DNA of 64,000 nucleotides from Porcipelethomonas sp964621265 (GTDB lineage: Bacteria > Bacillota > Clostridia > Oscillospirales > Ruminococcaceae): NCBI GenBank assembly GCA_964621265.1, contig CAZULQ010000002.1:116591-180590 (forward strand), read 5' to 3'. A program made the translations under genes and the position numbers. The notes below the pieces were generated by a model. It had not been told where the DNA came from and did not search any database. It was given only the letters and a program-made list of their open reading frames with translations. This document shows positions 16,610-25,950 of the stretch, in pieces (position 1 is the stretch's first letter; each line of letters opens with the position of its first letter).

Positions 16610-18013
16610 AAATTCCATTTTCTTTTCGAGATATGCAACGAGGTCTTCAATCTTGATTCTTTCCTGTTCCATTGTGTCTCTGTCACGAACTGTTACACAG
16701 CCGTCTGTTTCGAGAGTGTCAAAGTCATATGTGATACAGAAAGGAGTACCGATTTCGTCCTGACGACGGTATCTCTTACCGATTGTACCCGCTTCGTCAA
16801 ATGTAACCATAAACTTCTTTGAAAGCATTTCAAATACTTCCTCAGCCTTTGGTGTGAGCTTTTTAACGAGTGGGAGTACAGCCGCCTTATATGGCGCAAG
16901 AGCAGGGTGCAGACGCATAACTGTTCTTGTTTCCTTCTTTTCGTTACCGTTCTTGTCAACAGATGTGAGCTCTTCCTCGTCATAAGCTTCTGTTACGACT
17001 GAAAGGAAAAGTCTTTCAACACCGAGTGATGGCTCGATAACGTATGGGATATACTTTTCATTTGTCTCAGGGTCGAAGTATTCGAGTGACTTACCACTTG
17101 TGTTGATGTGCTGAGTAAGGTCATAGTCTGTTCTGTCAGCAACACCCCAGAGCTCGCCCCAGCCGAATGGGAAGAGATATTCAAAGTCAGTTGTAGCCTT
17201 TGAGTAGAAGCAGAGTTCTTCCGGTGAGTGGTCTCTGAGACGGATATTTTCTTCCTTAAGACCGATGTTCAGGAGAAAGTTTTTACAGAATTCACGCCAG
17301 TAAGCAAACCATTCAAGGTCTGTACCAGGCTTGCAGAAGAATTCAAGCTCCATCTGTTCAAATTCACGAACACGGAAAATGAAGTTACCTGGAGTGATTT
17401 CGTTTCTGAATGACTTACCAATCTGTGCAACGCCGAAAGGAACCTTCTTTCTCGTTGTACGCTGGATATTAGCGAAGTTTACAAAGATACCCTGTGCTGT
17501 TTCAGGACGGAGGTAAAGCTCAGACTTTGAACCTTCTGTTACGCCCTGGAATGTCTTGAACATGAGGTTGAACTGACGGATATCTGTGAAGTTTGCCTTG
17601 CCGCAGTCAGGACAGCAGATGTTCTTTTCACGGATATATTCCATCATCTGTTCATTTGACCAGCCTGCAACGTTTGTGCCGTCGAAATCTTCGATGAGGT
17701 TGTCGGCTCTGTGACGTGTCTTACATTCCTTACAGTCCATAAGAGGGTCTGAGAAGCCGCCGATATGACCTGAAGCAACCCATGTCTGTGGGTTCATGAG
17801 GATTGCGCTGTCGAGACCTACGTTATACTTATTTTCCTGAACGAATTTCTTCATCCATGCCTTTTTGATATTGTTCTTAAGTTCAACACCGAGCGGACCA
17901 TAGTCCCATGTGTTGGCAAGACCGCCGTAAATTTCAGAGCCCGGGTAAACATAGCCCTTTGATTTACATAAGTCTACAATTTTGTCCATTGATTTTTCGT
18001 TATTGGCTAACAT
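16607..18013 (-). CDS. glyS: Glycyl-tRNA synthetase, single-chain dimeric type
   Basis: 468 residues, class II synthetase of the eukaryote/Gram-positive alpha2 type rather than the alpha2beta2 type. It begins with a GlyRS helix (MDKIVDLCKSKGYVYPGSEI), includes a zinc-binding cysteine pair (CCPDCGK), the class II motif RPETAQGIFVNF, and the C-terminal anticodon-binding domain. RBS GAAAGGAT. No T-box is visible in its short leader. Confidence 0.96.
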   Translation of the reverse strand: MLANNEKSMDKIVDLCKSKGYVYPGSEIYGGLANTWDYGPLGVELKNNIKKAWMKKFVQENKYNVGLDSAILMNPQTWVASGHIGGFSDPLMDCKECKTRHRADNLIEDFDGTNVAGWSNEQMMEYIREKNICCPDCGKANFTDIRQFNLMFKTFQGVTEGSKSELYLRPETAQGIFVNFANIQRTTRKKVPFGVAQIGKSFRNEITPGNFIFRVREFEQMELEFFCKPGTDLEWFAYWREFCKNFLLNIGLKEENIRLRDHSPEELCFYSKATTDFEYLFPFGWGELWGVADRTDYDLTQHINTSGKSLEYFDPETNEKYIPYVIEPSLGVERLFLSVVTEAYDEEELTSVDKNGNEKKETRTVMRLHPALAPYKAAVLPLVKKLTPKAEEVFEMLSKKFMVTFDEAGTIGKRYRRQDEIGTPFCITYDFDTLETDGCVTVRDRDTMEQERIKIEDLVAYLEKKMEF

Positions 18014-18050
18014 ATTTTTTATCCTTTCACAAATGTATTTATTCTATATT

Positions 18051-18079
18051 ATTTTACTCTAAAATCGCACAAATGTCAA
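18051..18079 (-). promoter_or_regulatory. Promoter of glyS
   Basis: On the minus strand TTGACA (18074-18079), 17-base spacer, TAAAAT (18051-18056). Confidence 0.8.
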
Positions 18080-18166
18080 TACAAACTGCAATTTTTACTG
18101 CATTCGGGAATAGCGGCCCAAAAAATGCACAATATAATTCTGACACTGCCTGAAAGGATTGATTTT

Positions 18167-18853
18167 TTGAACATTGTCTTTATCCGTGCGATAATTCTAT
18201 ACATCATTGTCATTTTCTCTGTACGGCTTATGGGAAAGCGGCAAATCGGTGAGCTCCAGCCGTCCGAGCTTGTCATCACAATACTCGTATCAAACATAGC
18301 AACGCTCCCTCTCGAAGACCTCAACATCCCTCTTGTAATGGGGATACTCCCCATTCTCTCGCTTGTTTGCTTTGAGGTTCTCATGTCATGGCTGTCGCTC
18401 AAATCACGCAAACTGCGCCATATTGTCTCGGGCAGTCCTAAGGTTATAATCCGTGACGGAGTGCTCGACCAGAGCGTACTGAAGGAACTGCGCTTTTCTG
18501 TTGACGACCTGATGACAGCGCTCAGGAGCAACAATATCTTTGATATTTCCGAAGTGCAGTATGCAGTTGTTGAGACAAACGGAAGTGTTTCCGTCTATGA
18601 GAAGTTTACCCAGCGAGCCGCTACAAACGCGTCTCTCGGGCTTGAGGGGCACACCTGTGACCCGCCTGTCATTATAATTTCAGACGGGCAGATTATCCCT
18701 CACGGGCTTGAGGAGGCGTGTCTCACAAGGCAATGGGTGTATGACATACTCAATCGGAAGCACCTTGATGTAAACGATGTTTTTCTGCTGACTGCTGACC
18801 AGAGCGGCAGATATAATCTTATAAAAAAGAGGAATATGGATGATAAGAATTAA
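18167..18853 (+). CDS. DUF421 (YetF/YcaP-like) membrane protein
   Basis: About 228 residues from the TTG start I prefer (18167), which has GAAAGGA 8 bases upstream and places the first membrane helix at the N-terminus as in relatives; an in-frame ATG at 18125 lacks a ribosome site. Membrane helices (VFIRAIILYIIVIFSVRLMG and two more) are followed by the cytoplasmic DUF421 domain with GKRQIGELQPSE, GSPKVIIRDG and a conserved acidic stretch. Overlaps the DUF4363 gene by 14 bases. Function unknown; in sporeformers this pair is common. Confidence 0.85.
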   Translation: MNIVFIRAIILYIIVIFSVRLMGKRQIGELQPSELVITILVSNIATLPLEDLNIPLVMGILPILSLVCFEVLMSWLSLKSRKLRHIVSGSPKVIIRDGVLDQSVLKELRFSVDDLMTALRSNNIFDISEVQYAVVETNGSVSVYEKFTQRAATNASLGLEGHTCDPPVIIISDGQIIPHGLEEACLTRQWVYDILNRKHLDVNDVFLLTADQSGRYNLIKKRNMDDKN

Positions 18854-19217
18854 AATCAGCATCGGAATCATTCTCGTAATCATAACACTCGGCATTACAG
18901 GCTTTTTTCTGCTCGACCGCAAGACCGACAGGGTCATTTCACTCATCGACCAGACGAAGTATCTTTCGGATTCAGGGCAGAAAAATGCGGCACTTGAATG
19001 TGCCGAAAAGCTTATTGAGGAGTGGAACGAGTATCACATCTATGCGAGCATATTCGTCAACAACGACAAGATAACCATGGCTCAGAGCTCAATGTCGAGA
19101 ATCATTTCTCTGATTGAACAGGACGTTGACGAGCTCAACGCCGAGCTTGACTGCGCAAGGTCAGCGCTCCGGTGGATTGTTGAAAGCGAAATCCCGAGAT
19201 GGACTAATATACTTTAA
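18840..19217 (+). CDS. DUF4363-like membrane-anchored protein
   Basis: 125 residues. One N-terminal membrane helix (about 5-24), then an extracytoplasmic all-helical domain with LIEEWNEYHIYASIFVNNDK and a C-terminal segment SALRWIVESEIP typical of DUF4363. Partner of the DUF421 gene by overlap and by common co-occurrence. No known activity. Confidence 0.8.
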   Translation: MIRIKISIGIILVIITLGITGFFLLDRKTDRVISLIDQTKYLSDSGQKNAALECAEKLIEEWNEYHIYASIFVNNDKITMAQSSMSRIISLIEQDVDELNAELDCARSALRWIVESEIPRWTNIL

Positions 19218-19228
19218 ACAACACAAAA

Positions 19229-19256
19229 AACCTCCCAGGGAAATCCCTGAGAGGTT
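19229..19256. terminator. Bidirectional terminator between convergent genes
   Basis: CCTC and CAGGGA pair with TCCCTG and GAGG around a two-base loop. Flanked by A-run and AAGCTTTTG. Confidence 0.7.
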
Positions 19257-19271
19257 AAGCTTTTGTAAGAA

Positions 19272-20150
19272 TTAGTTCTTCTTGTTTCTAAGAGCAACTG
19301 CTGCTGCGCCAACGCCTGCTGCAACTGCGAGACCTGCTACTGCTACTGCAATACCGGCATCGCCTGTTGTTGTTGAGTTAACCTGTGTTGAGCTGCCGAG
19401 GATAGCGCCGTTTGAGCTGCTGCTTGTTGTGCCAGCTGTTGAGCCACCTGTTGCACCTGATGTTGTGCTGTTTGTTGTACCACCAGTTGTTGAGCTTGAT
19501 GTGTTGTCTGTTGTGCTGCTTGATGTGTTATCAGTTGTGCTGCTTGATGTGTTGTCTGTTGTGCTGTCTGTTGATGGAGCAGTTGTTGCATCAGCATCTA
19601 CTTCAATCTTGTCGATTGTGATATTTACACCACTTGCTGCAACGTCAGCTGGGTTTTCAGCGAGCTGATAGAAGTTGATGTTTGTCTGGAGTAAGAGGCA
19701 TTCGATTGAGCCTGTTGCTTCTGAAAGAACAACTTCTGCTGTGTACTGACCGTCGCCTGTGATAGCTACCGGCTTGTTTTCAGCTGTGTTTGCTGAGTCA
19801 CCTTCAGCCCAGAACTGGTTTGAACCAGCCTGACCCATAAGACGAGCTTCATAAGCTGTTGTTGGGTTACCGGCGTCATCTACGTTTGATGTACGTCCGT
19901 TAAGACCTGAAATTGTGAATGTTACAAGGATATTCTTTTCAGCAACAACCTGATTGTTGATGTCTCTTACGTCGTTACCCCATTCGTTGAAGATGTTCAT
20001 TCTAACGTCTGTACCGTTATTGTCAACTGAAAGTGCACCTGCACTTGGACCTGTGTAAGCAACTTCTGCTGCGCTTACTGTCATAGCAACTGATGAAAAT
20101 GCTGCTACTGCGCAAGCTGCTGCAGCTGCAAAAAACTTCTTAAAATTCAT
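19272..20150 (-). CDS. Secreted Ser/Thr-rich protein with one copy of a shared beta-type domain
   Basis: 292 residues. Signal peptide (about 1-27), then one domain (about 30-185) of two halves: an A half (GALSVDNNGTDVRMNIFNEW) and a B half (GQAGSNQFWAEGDSANTAEN, TGSIECLLLQTNINFYQL). Next comes a Ser/Thr/Asn linker with three TTDNTSSS repeats, a hydrophobic helix near 262-285 and RNKKN. The domain is homologous to those in the adjacent dockerin gene, so a carbohydrate-binding role is plausible but not shown. RBS GAGGTG. Confidence 0.75.
   Translation of the reverse strand: MNFKKFFAAAAACAVAAFSSVAMTVSAAEVAYTGPSAGALSVDNNGTDVRMNIFNEWGNDVRDINNQVVAEKNILVTFTISGLNGRTSNVDDAGNPTTAYEARLMGQAGSNQFWAEGDSANTAENKPVAITGDGQYTAEVVLSEATGSIECLLLQTNINFYQLAENPADVAASGVNITIDKIEVDADATTAPSTDSTTDNTSSSTTDNTSSSTTDNTSSSTTGGTTNSTTSGATGGSTAGTTSSSSNGAILGSSTQVNSTTTGDAGIAVAVAGLAVAAGVGAAAVALRNKKN
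19495..19568. repeat. Three 24-bp direct repeats inside the Ser/Thr linker
   Basis: Near-identical 24-base units (period visible in GATGTGTTGTCTGTTGTGCT) encode DNTSSSTT three times. Copy number could vary between strains and change linker length. Confidence 0.8.
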
Positions 20151-20182
20151 TTTCGCACCTCATTTTAATATTTGATTTTTAA

Positions 20183-21424
20183 TTAACCCATCATATACTT
20201 ACAAACTGAAATAGCGTCATAAAGGTTTACAACACCGTTTGAGTCCCAGTCACCGTTTGCAAATGCATCGCCTTCAAGAAGGATGCCCATCATGTGCTTT
20301 GCAATTGCGATTGCGTCATAAAGGTTAACAACGCCGTCAAGTGTTGCGTCACCCTGGAGGTTTCCGCCTGCTGCAGGAACATTTGATGTACCTTCAACGC
20401 CTGTACCTGAAACTGTGAATACAACCTTAACGCTCTGTGTGATTGTTGTATCAGCTGCGAGGTCAGCAACGTCTGCACCTGACCATCTATCGATAAGGTT
20501 AAGTCTTGTTGCGCCTGCGCCTTCATAGTAAGCAAGATTTACAGCACCAGCACTTGGCTTGTAGCCTGCAACAGGAGCGCCGTCAACATAAACTTCGTCG
20601 ATTGTAACTGCAAGGTCAGGATATGTGTCTGATGTAAGGCCAGGAATCTGAACTACGAGGAATTCAATACCTTCTGTACCGCCGCCTTCGCCGCAAACCC
20701 ATTCAACCATGTACTTAGCGTCGCCGTTTACGTTAGCAACTGTTGAGCCTGCTGTGATTTCGTCAGCAGCCCAAACCTGTTCAGCACCGATCTGTCCGAT
20801 AAGTGTAGCTGTACCGATTGTTCCGACAGGAGCATCAGGGTCTGTTACATCTTCACCCATTGTTGTAATATCAGTTACTGTGATGTCAAGACCTGATTCT
20901 GCAATTGAACCTGTTTCTGAGAACTGGAAAACATTGATGTTTGTTGTAAGGAAGAGACATTCAACTGTACCTGTTGCATCTGCAAGCATGAATTCAGCTG
21001 TATAGTCGCCATCACCTGTGATTGTGATTACTTCGTTTTCAACTGTATTATCAGCTTCGCCTTCGCCCCAGAATGAGTTTGTACCTGCCATACCCGAAAG
21101 GTATGCTGTGTATGGAGTTACTGTTCCGTCTTCAGCCATATTGCCTGTTGTGTCGCCAAGACCTGTAATAGTGAAGTCAACTGAAATCTTTTCTTCAAAT
21201 GTACCGACATTATTCATGTCTTCGATTTCGTTGCCCCATACATTATAAAGGTTAAGTCTGAGTGTTGAACCATCATTGTTGAATGCAAGCGCACCTTCTG
21301 ATTTTTCGATGTATTCAATCGGAACCTCAACCATTTCTGCTGATGCAGGGATTGCTGAGAACATACCTGTTGCAGCAACTGCCGCAGCTGCGAATGAAGC
21401 GATAATTTTCTTAAAATTCTTCAT
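20183..21424 (-). CDS. Dockerin protein with duplicated, circularly permuted domain
   Basis: 413 residues from MKNFKK (21424), which has AGAGGTG upstream; an ATG 18 codons earlier has none. Signal peptide (about 1-29). Then an A-B domain like that of the neighbouring gene (SEGALAFNNDGSTLRLNLYN, then GMAGTNSFWGEGEADNTVEN). Then a second copy in the order B'-A' (IGQIGAEQVWAADE first, SAGAVNLAYYEGAGATRLNL later). It ends with a type I-like dockerin of two Ca-binding segments (DGVVNLYDAIAIAKHMMG, NGVVNLYDAISVCKYMMG). The protein would plug into a cohesin on the cell-surface complex. The role of the A/B domain is unknown; starch or other glycan binding is a guess. Confidence 0.85.
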   Translation of the reverse strand: MKNFKKIIASFAAAAVAATGMFSAIPASAEMVEVPIEYIEKSEGALAFNNDGSTLRLNLYNVWGNEIEDMNNVGTFEEKISVDFTITGLGDTTGNMAEDGTVTPYTAYLSGMAGTNSFWGEGEADNTVENEVITITGDGDYTAEFMLADATGTVECLFLTTNINVFQFSETGSIAESGLDITVTDITTMGEDVTDPDAPVGTIGTATLIGQIGAEQVWAADEITAGSTVANVNGDAKYMVEWVCGEGGGTEGIEFLVVQIPGLTSDTYPDLAVTIDEVYVDGAPVAGYKPSAGAVNLAYYEGAGATRLNLIDRWSGADVADLAADTTITQSVKVVFTVSGTGVEGTSNVPAAGGNLQGDATLDGVVNLYDAIAIAKHMMGILLEGDAFANGDWDSNGVVNLYDAISVCKYMMG

Positions 21425-21688
21425 TTTTAAGCACCTCTTTATTTTATATTTTTTATCTGCTCTTATTTTTAAAAGCATATTTTCACGTCTTAATTATAAC
21501 ATTTCAGGCGGCAAAAAGTCTATATATATAACATCCAAAGATTTTGTAATTTATTTGTAACTTATGCTCACATTGCACAATTGTTGCAAAAAATCATGCA
21601 AATAATGCTTTTTGTTTAGCGTTTTCACACATTATTTATAACTAAAACAAACCTGTTTGCCCCGAAGTGTACAATATGCCGAATTTTT

Positions 21689-24600
21689 CTATGCACTCCT
21701 CATAGTTTCGATAACAGCCCTCATGAGTATCTCAGGGCGTTCACCGCCTTTAAGCTTTACCGCAATATAAGGCTTTGAAAGACTGTTAAAGAGTATTCTC
21801 CCCTTGAAACCGCTTGAAAGTGCCGCAATCTGCTCAGGCTTCGGGTGGGTAACGTAAAAATACATGCTGTCCTTTTTCTGCTGGATTTCAGTTATACCGA
21901 GAAGTGCCGCAGAATTTCTCAGAAGTGCCGCTTCAACAAGTCCGACGACCGACTTCGGCGGTTCACCGTAGCGGTCAATAAGCTCGTCAAGCAGTTCAAG
22001 CTTGTCGTCCTCGTTTTCAATCGCCGCAATCTTCTTATATATATCAATTCGCTGTGATGTGCTTTCAATATACTTTTCAGGAATATGCGCATCAATTCGG
22101 ATATCAACCGAGCAGTCTGCCGCTTTCTGTACAGGCTCGCCCTTTTCTTCGGCTATCGCCTCGGTCAGCAGTCTGAGGTACATGTCATATCCGACAGCCT
22201 CCATATGACCATGCTGTTTTCCGCCGAGAATACTTCCCGCTCCACGGATTTCAAGGTCACGGAGCGCAATTCTGAACCCGCTTCCGAACTGAGTAAACTC
22301 CCTCATGGCATTAAGTCGCTTTGAGGCAACCTCCGTCAGCACCTTTTCACGCTTGAACGTGAAGTAGGCATACGCCCTCTTGTTTGAACGTCCGACACGT
22401 CCCCTGAGCTGATAAAGCTGTGACAGACCGAAATGGTCGGAGTCCTCTATAATAAGAGTGTTTACATTCGGGACGTCAACGCCCGTTTCTATAATAGTAG
22501 TGCAGACAAGAATATCAATCTCGTGTTCCACAAGACTGTTCCAGATTTCCGACATCTTTTCCTCCGTCATCTGTCCGTGGGCGTACGCTACTCTTGCGTC
22601 GGGCACAAGCTCCTGAAGTCTTGCCGCAACGGCTGAAATACTGTCAACACGATTGTGGATATAGTAAATCTGACCGCCACGTTTAAGCTCTCTTGTAATC
22701 GCCTGAAGAATCATGCCCATGTTGTATTCCACAACGTAGGTCTGTACAGGATATCTGTCCTGCGGCGGTTCTTCGATAACCGACATATCACGGATACCGC
22801 TCATCGCCATGTTAAGCGTTCTCGGAATAGGTGTTGCTGAGAGCGTCAGCACATCAACGCCCGAGAAGTATTCCTTGAACTTCTCCTTATGGGCAACGCC
22901 GAAACGCTGTTCCTCGTCGATAATCGCAAGACCGAGCGCCTTGAACTCTATATCCTTCTGCACAAGTCTGTGAGTACCTATTATAATATCAATCAGACCC
23001 TTTTTGAGTCTTTTCAGAATATCCTGCTGCTGCTTTTGTGTACGGAATCTTGATATCAGCTCAATGTTTACAGGGAACTGTTCAAATCTTCTCAGCGCTG
23101 TCTGGAAATGCTGCATCGCAAGAACAGTTGTCGGGACAAGTATTGCACACTGCTTTCCGCTCATGACGCATTTCATTGCCGCACGGAGCGCAACTTCCGT
23201 CTTGCCGAAGCCTACGTCTCCGCAAAGCAGTCTGTCCATAGGACGGGATTTTTCCATATCGTCCTTGATTTCGTTTATCGACTGCAGCTGGTCGTCTGTT
23301 TCAGCATAAGGGAATCTTGCCTCAAAGTCATGCTGAAGCTCATCGTCAGGCAGAAACGCAAAGCCCTTGCTCTGTTCACGCTTGGCGTAAAGCTTTATAA
23401 GCTCCTGTGCCATGTCCTTGACGGCTTTCTTTACATTGTTTCTCGTTTTCTGCCACTCAGCCGATGAAAGCTTATTGAGCTTTACGCCCGTATCATCACG
23501 GGGACCTATATACTTCGACACCATGTCAAGCTGTGTTACGGGAACGTATAAAACGTCCTTGCCCGCATACTGAATCGTGATATAATCCTTTGTGACACCC
23601 TCAAGCTCAAGCTTTCTGATACCCGCAAAGCGCCCGATACCGTGAAGCGAGTGTACAACAAGGTCGCCGGCCGTAATATCCGAGAGACTGCGTATCTCCT
23701 CGCCCTTTTTATGCTTTTTCTTCTTCTTTTTCGAGGAAGTCGCCTTCGCCTGTGTGATAACGGCAGTCTTGTTCTCGAGATACTCAAAGCCGCCCGACAG
23801 ACTGCCCGTCATAAGCAGTACCCGTCCGTGAGCGCACTCGCTCCCCTCTTTTGCGATATCGCACTTTATGCCCGCCTGTTCCAGGTCTTCCTTTATAATA
23901 GGAAGTGTCTTTTCACTTCCCGCAATGAGCATTGTGCGATAGCCTCTTTCGCAGTAGCTCAGCAAATCCTCGTTAAGCTGGCGCATCTCGCCGCCCCACG
24001 GCGCATTCTGCACGCCCTCGAAGTTCAGGATTTTCTTATAGCCGACCCTGTCGAGTCCCGACACGAAATTGCTGACAAACAGGCAGTTACTCTTTTCTGC
24101 CATTTCCACCACCTGCGGAAACTCAAACATATGCCCATCAAGTCCGCGGCAGAGCACACCCTCTTCAAGCAGTATCTTACAGTCCTCGTTATACTGCGCT
24201 GTAACGCCCTTGGCACGCTCGACAGCATTTGTATACTCGGCAAACACGACAATTCCGTCCGAATACTCAAAAACAGACGGTATTTCGTCGTAAATGAGCG
24301 GAATGTACTTGTCAATGCATTCAAGCGCATTGCCCTCTCTGAGCTTTTCAAGATCACAGGCAAGGTTCTGCTTTATGATATCAGCCTTTTTACTGCGAAC
24401 CGATTTCATAAGCTTTTCTATCTTTTCGGCAAGCTGTTCCCTGTCGGTTATAGTCTCAACCGCAGGGGCAATCATGAATTCGTCAATACCGTCCGTTCTG
24501 CGCTGTGTTTCGGGGTCAAAATACGAGATACTGTCAATGTCATCGCCCCAGAGCTCGATTCTAACAGGCAGCTCCGACTGCACAGGGAAAATATCCGCAA

Positions 24601-25135
24601 TCGCTCCCCTCACTGAAAACTGCGAAGGTCCCTCAACCTTTTCGCTCCTCACATAGCCCATATCGACAAGTTTTTTCCTAAACGCCGCAAGGTCAAGAGT
24701 CCCGCCGCTTTTTATTGTAAGAGTGTAGTCGGAGAGAACCTTCGGCGGTATTGCAGGCTGCATGACAGCCTCGGCTGACGCCGCAAGAATACGGCATTCG
24801 CCGCCAAGAAACGCAGAAAGCGCCTCAATACGCTTATGCTCATAGTCCCTCGACATACCCTCGGCATAGTTAAAAACCATCTCCCTCGACGGAAACAGCA
24901 GAGCAAAGCGGTTTTCCTGCGCCATCATGTTTATGTCATCACAAAGCTTTTTTGCCTCCGCCTCGGTGTCGGCAACGACAACTATTTTTCCCTTTTCGCT
25001 TAAAGTATAAAGCAGCTGTGCCTTGTGAATATGCGAAAGCCCCGCCGCACAGACAGGCGACATACCCGTATCAATGCAGTTTTCGATATTTTTCCAGCCG
25101 TCAAGCTCCGCAAATGTCTTTTTGAAAAAATCCAC
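21689..25135 (-). CDS. mfd: Transcription-repair coupling factor
   Basis: 1148 residues. I place the start at GTG 25135, six bases after GGAGG; a longer frame runs to 25312 without a ribosome site and includes non-family residues. Mfd removes RNA polymerase stalled at DNA damage and recruits UvrA. In order: the UvrB-like N-terminal module, the RNA polymerase-interacting domain (SLHGIGRFAGIRKLELEG), the translocase with Walker A (CGDVGFGKTEVAL) and DEEQ box (IIDEEQRFGV), and the C-terminal TRCF domain. Third gene of glmU-pth-mfd. Confidence 0.97.
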   Translation of the reverse strand: MDFFKKTFAELDGWKNIENCIDTGMSPVCAAGLSHIHKAQLLYTLSEKGKIVVVADTEAEAKKLCDDINMMAQENRFALLFPSREMVFNYAEGMSRDYEHKRIEALSAFLGGECRILAASAEAVMQPAIPPKVLSDYTLTIKSGGTLDLAAFRKKLVDMGYVRSEKVEGPSQFSVRGAIADIFPVQSELPVRIELWGDDIDSISYFDPETQRRTDGIDEFMIAPAVETITDREQLAEKIEKLMKSVRSKKADIIKQNLACDLEKLREGNALECIDKYIPLIYDEIPSVFEYSDGIVVFAEYTNAVERAKGVTAQYNEDCKILLEEGVLCRGLDGHMFEFPQVVEMAEKSNCLFVSNFVSGLDRVGYKKILNFEGVQNAPWGGEMRQLNEDLLSYCERGYRTMLIAGSEKTLPIIKEDLEQAGIKCDIAKEGSECAHGRVLLMTGSLSGGFEYLENKTAVITQAKATSSKKKKKKHKKGEEIRSLSDITAGDLVVHSLHGIGRFAGIRKLELEGVTKDYITIQYAGKDVLYVPVTQLDMVSKYIGPRDDTGVKLNKLSSAEWQKTRNNVKKAVKDMAQELIKLYAKREQSKGFAFLPDDELQHDFEARFPYAETDDQLQSINEIKDDMEKSRPMDRLLCGDVGFGKTEVALRAAMKCVMSGKQCAILVPTTVLAMQHFQTALRRFEQFPVNIELISRFRTQKQQQDILKRLKKGLIDIIIGTHRLVQKDIEFKALGLAIIDEEQRFGVAHKEKFKEYFSGVDVLTLSATPIPRTLNMAMSGIRDMSVIEEPPQDRYPVQTYVVEYNMGMILQAITRELKRGGQIYYIHNRVDSISAVAARLQELVPDARVAYAHGQMTEEKMSEIWNSLVEHEIDILVCTTIIETGVDVPNVNTLIIEDSDHFGLSQLYQLRGRVGRSNKRAYAYFTFKREKVLTEVASKRLNAMREFTQFGSGFRIALRDLEIRGAGSILGGKQHGHMEAVGYDMYLRLLTEAIAEEKGEPVQKAADCSVDIRIDAHIPEKYIESTSQRIDIYKKIAAIENEDDKLELLDELIDRYGEPPKSVVGLVEAALLRNSAALLGITEIQQKKDSMYFYVTHPKPEQIAALSSGFKGRILFNSLSKPYIAVKLKGGERPEILMRAVIETMRSA

Positions 25136-25186
25136 CTTATCCTCCGTTTCCCATGAACGTTTTTCTGTATAACGCACAAAAGGGCA

Positions 25187-25275
25187 TACCCCCGATATAT
25201 GGGGGAATGCCTCATATTGTGTAAAATCAAATTGAATGTTAATCAATGGGGGCCTTCTCTTACAGGCCCCCCCTA
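25187..25275 (-). promoter_or_regulatory. Hairpins between pth and mfd
   Basis: GGGGGCC/GGCCCCC (25248-25271) and CCCCC/GGGGG (25191-25207) form two G/C stems in the 182-base gap. They may end or attenuate transcription before mfd, though T-runs are short. Confidence 0.4.
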
Positions 25276-25317
25276 AAACAACAGAGCGAAATTGCCCTGT
25301 GCGGTCACGCACTCAGT

Positions 25318-25944
25318 TTATGAGTTGAACCTGTTCATCGCCTCGTCGATTTTGTCCGAAACAATAAGCTCAATCGCCTCACACGCTTTTTTCGCTGTCT
25401 CGTCAATCTTCTCCCTGTCCTCATCGGAGAATTTGCCGAGCACCCAGTCTGCAAGGTCGTATTTCGGGTGCGGCTTTTTGCCAACGCCCATCTTGATTCT
25501 CGGGAATGTATCCTCGCCTGTTAAGTGAATGATACTCTTGATTCCGTTGTGACCGCCGTCACTGCCCTTGCGTCTGATACGCATTTTTCCGGGGTCGAGC
25601 GAAATATCATCATACACGATTATAACATGGTCGATGTCGAGCTTGTAAAAATGCATTGCCTCCTCAACCGACTGTCCGCTGTTGTTCATATATGTGTTCG
25701 GTTTGAGCACAACGCAATGCTTTCCGCCGATTGATACATCACCGCAGAGTGCCTTGAACTTCATCTTTTTGATTTCAAAGCCATGCTTTTCCGAGAGTGC
25801 GTCAATCACAATAAAGCCCGCATTATGACGTGTCCCCTCATACTGAAGCCCCGGATTTCCAAGTCCCACTATAAGGTATTCAACGGGGCCCGACGGCACA
25901 TTCTCTTCCTTTGAAATCAGCTTGAATTTATCGAATATACTCAT
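25318..25944 (-). CDS. pth: Peptidyl-tRNA hydrolase
   Basis: 208 residues. Releases tRNA from stalled peptidyl-tRNA. GLGNPGLQYEGTRHNAGF contains the catalytic histidine; NTYMNNSGQSV and YDDISLDPGKMRIR are the other conserved blocks. It has an N-terminal extension of about 20 residues before YLIVGLGNP. Six bases after glmU, so clearly co-transcribed with it. Confidence 0.96.
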   Translation of the reverse strand: MSIFDKFKLISKEENVPSGPVEYLIVGLGNPGLQYEGTRHNAGFIVIDALSEKHGFEIKKMKFKALCGDVSIGGKHCVVLKPNTYMNNSGQSVEEAMHFYKLDIDHVIIVYDDISLDPGKMRIRRKGSDGGHNGIKSIIHLTGEDTFPRIKMGVGKKPHPKYDLADWVLGKFSDEDREKIDETAKKACEAIELIVSDKIDEAMNRFNS

Positions 25945-25950
25945 TTTCTA

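Noticed and set aside
19343..19597. Gln/Thr-rich open frame in the Ser/Thr linker region
   Set aside because: Frame-shifted reading of the repeats in the secreted protein gene.
23642..24616. Long plus-strand open frame opposite mfd
   Set aside because: Lies fully inside mfd on the other strand, composition is a mirror of mfd codons, and no family motif or ribosome site is seen.
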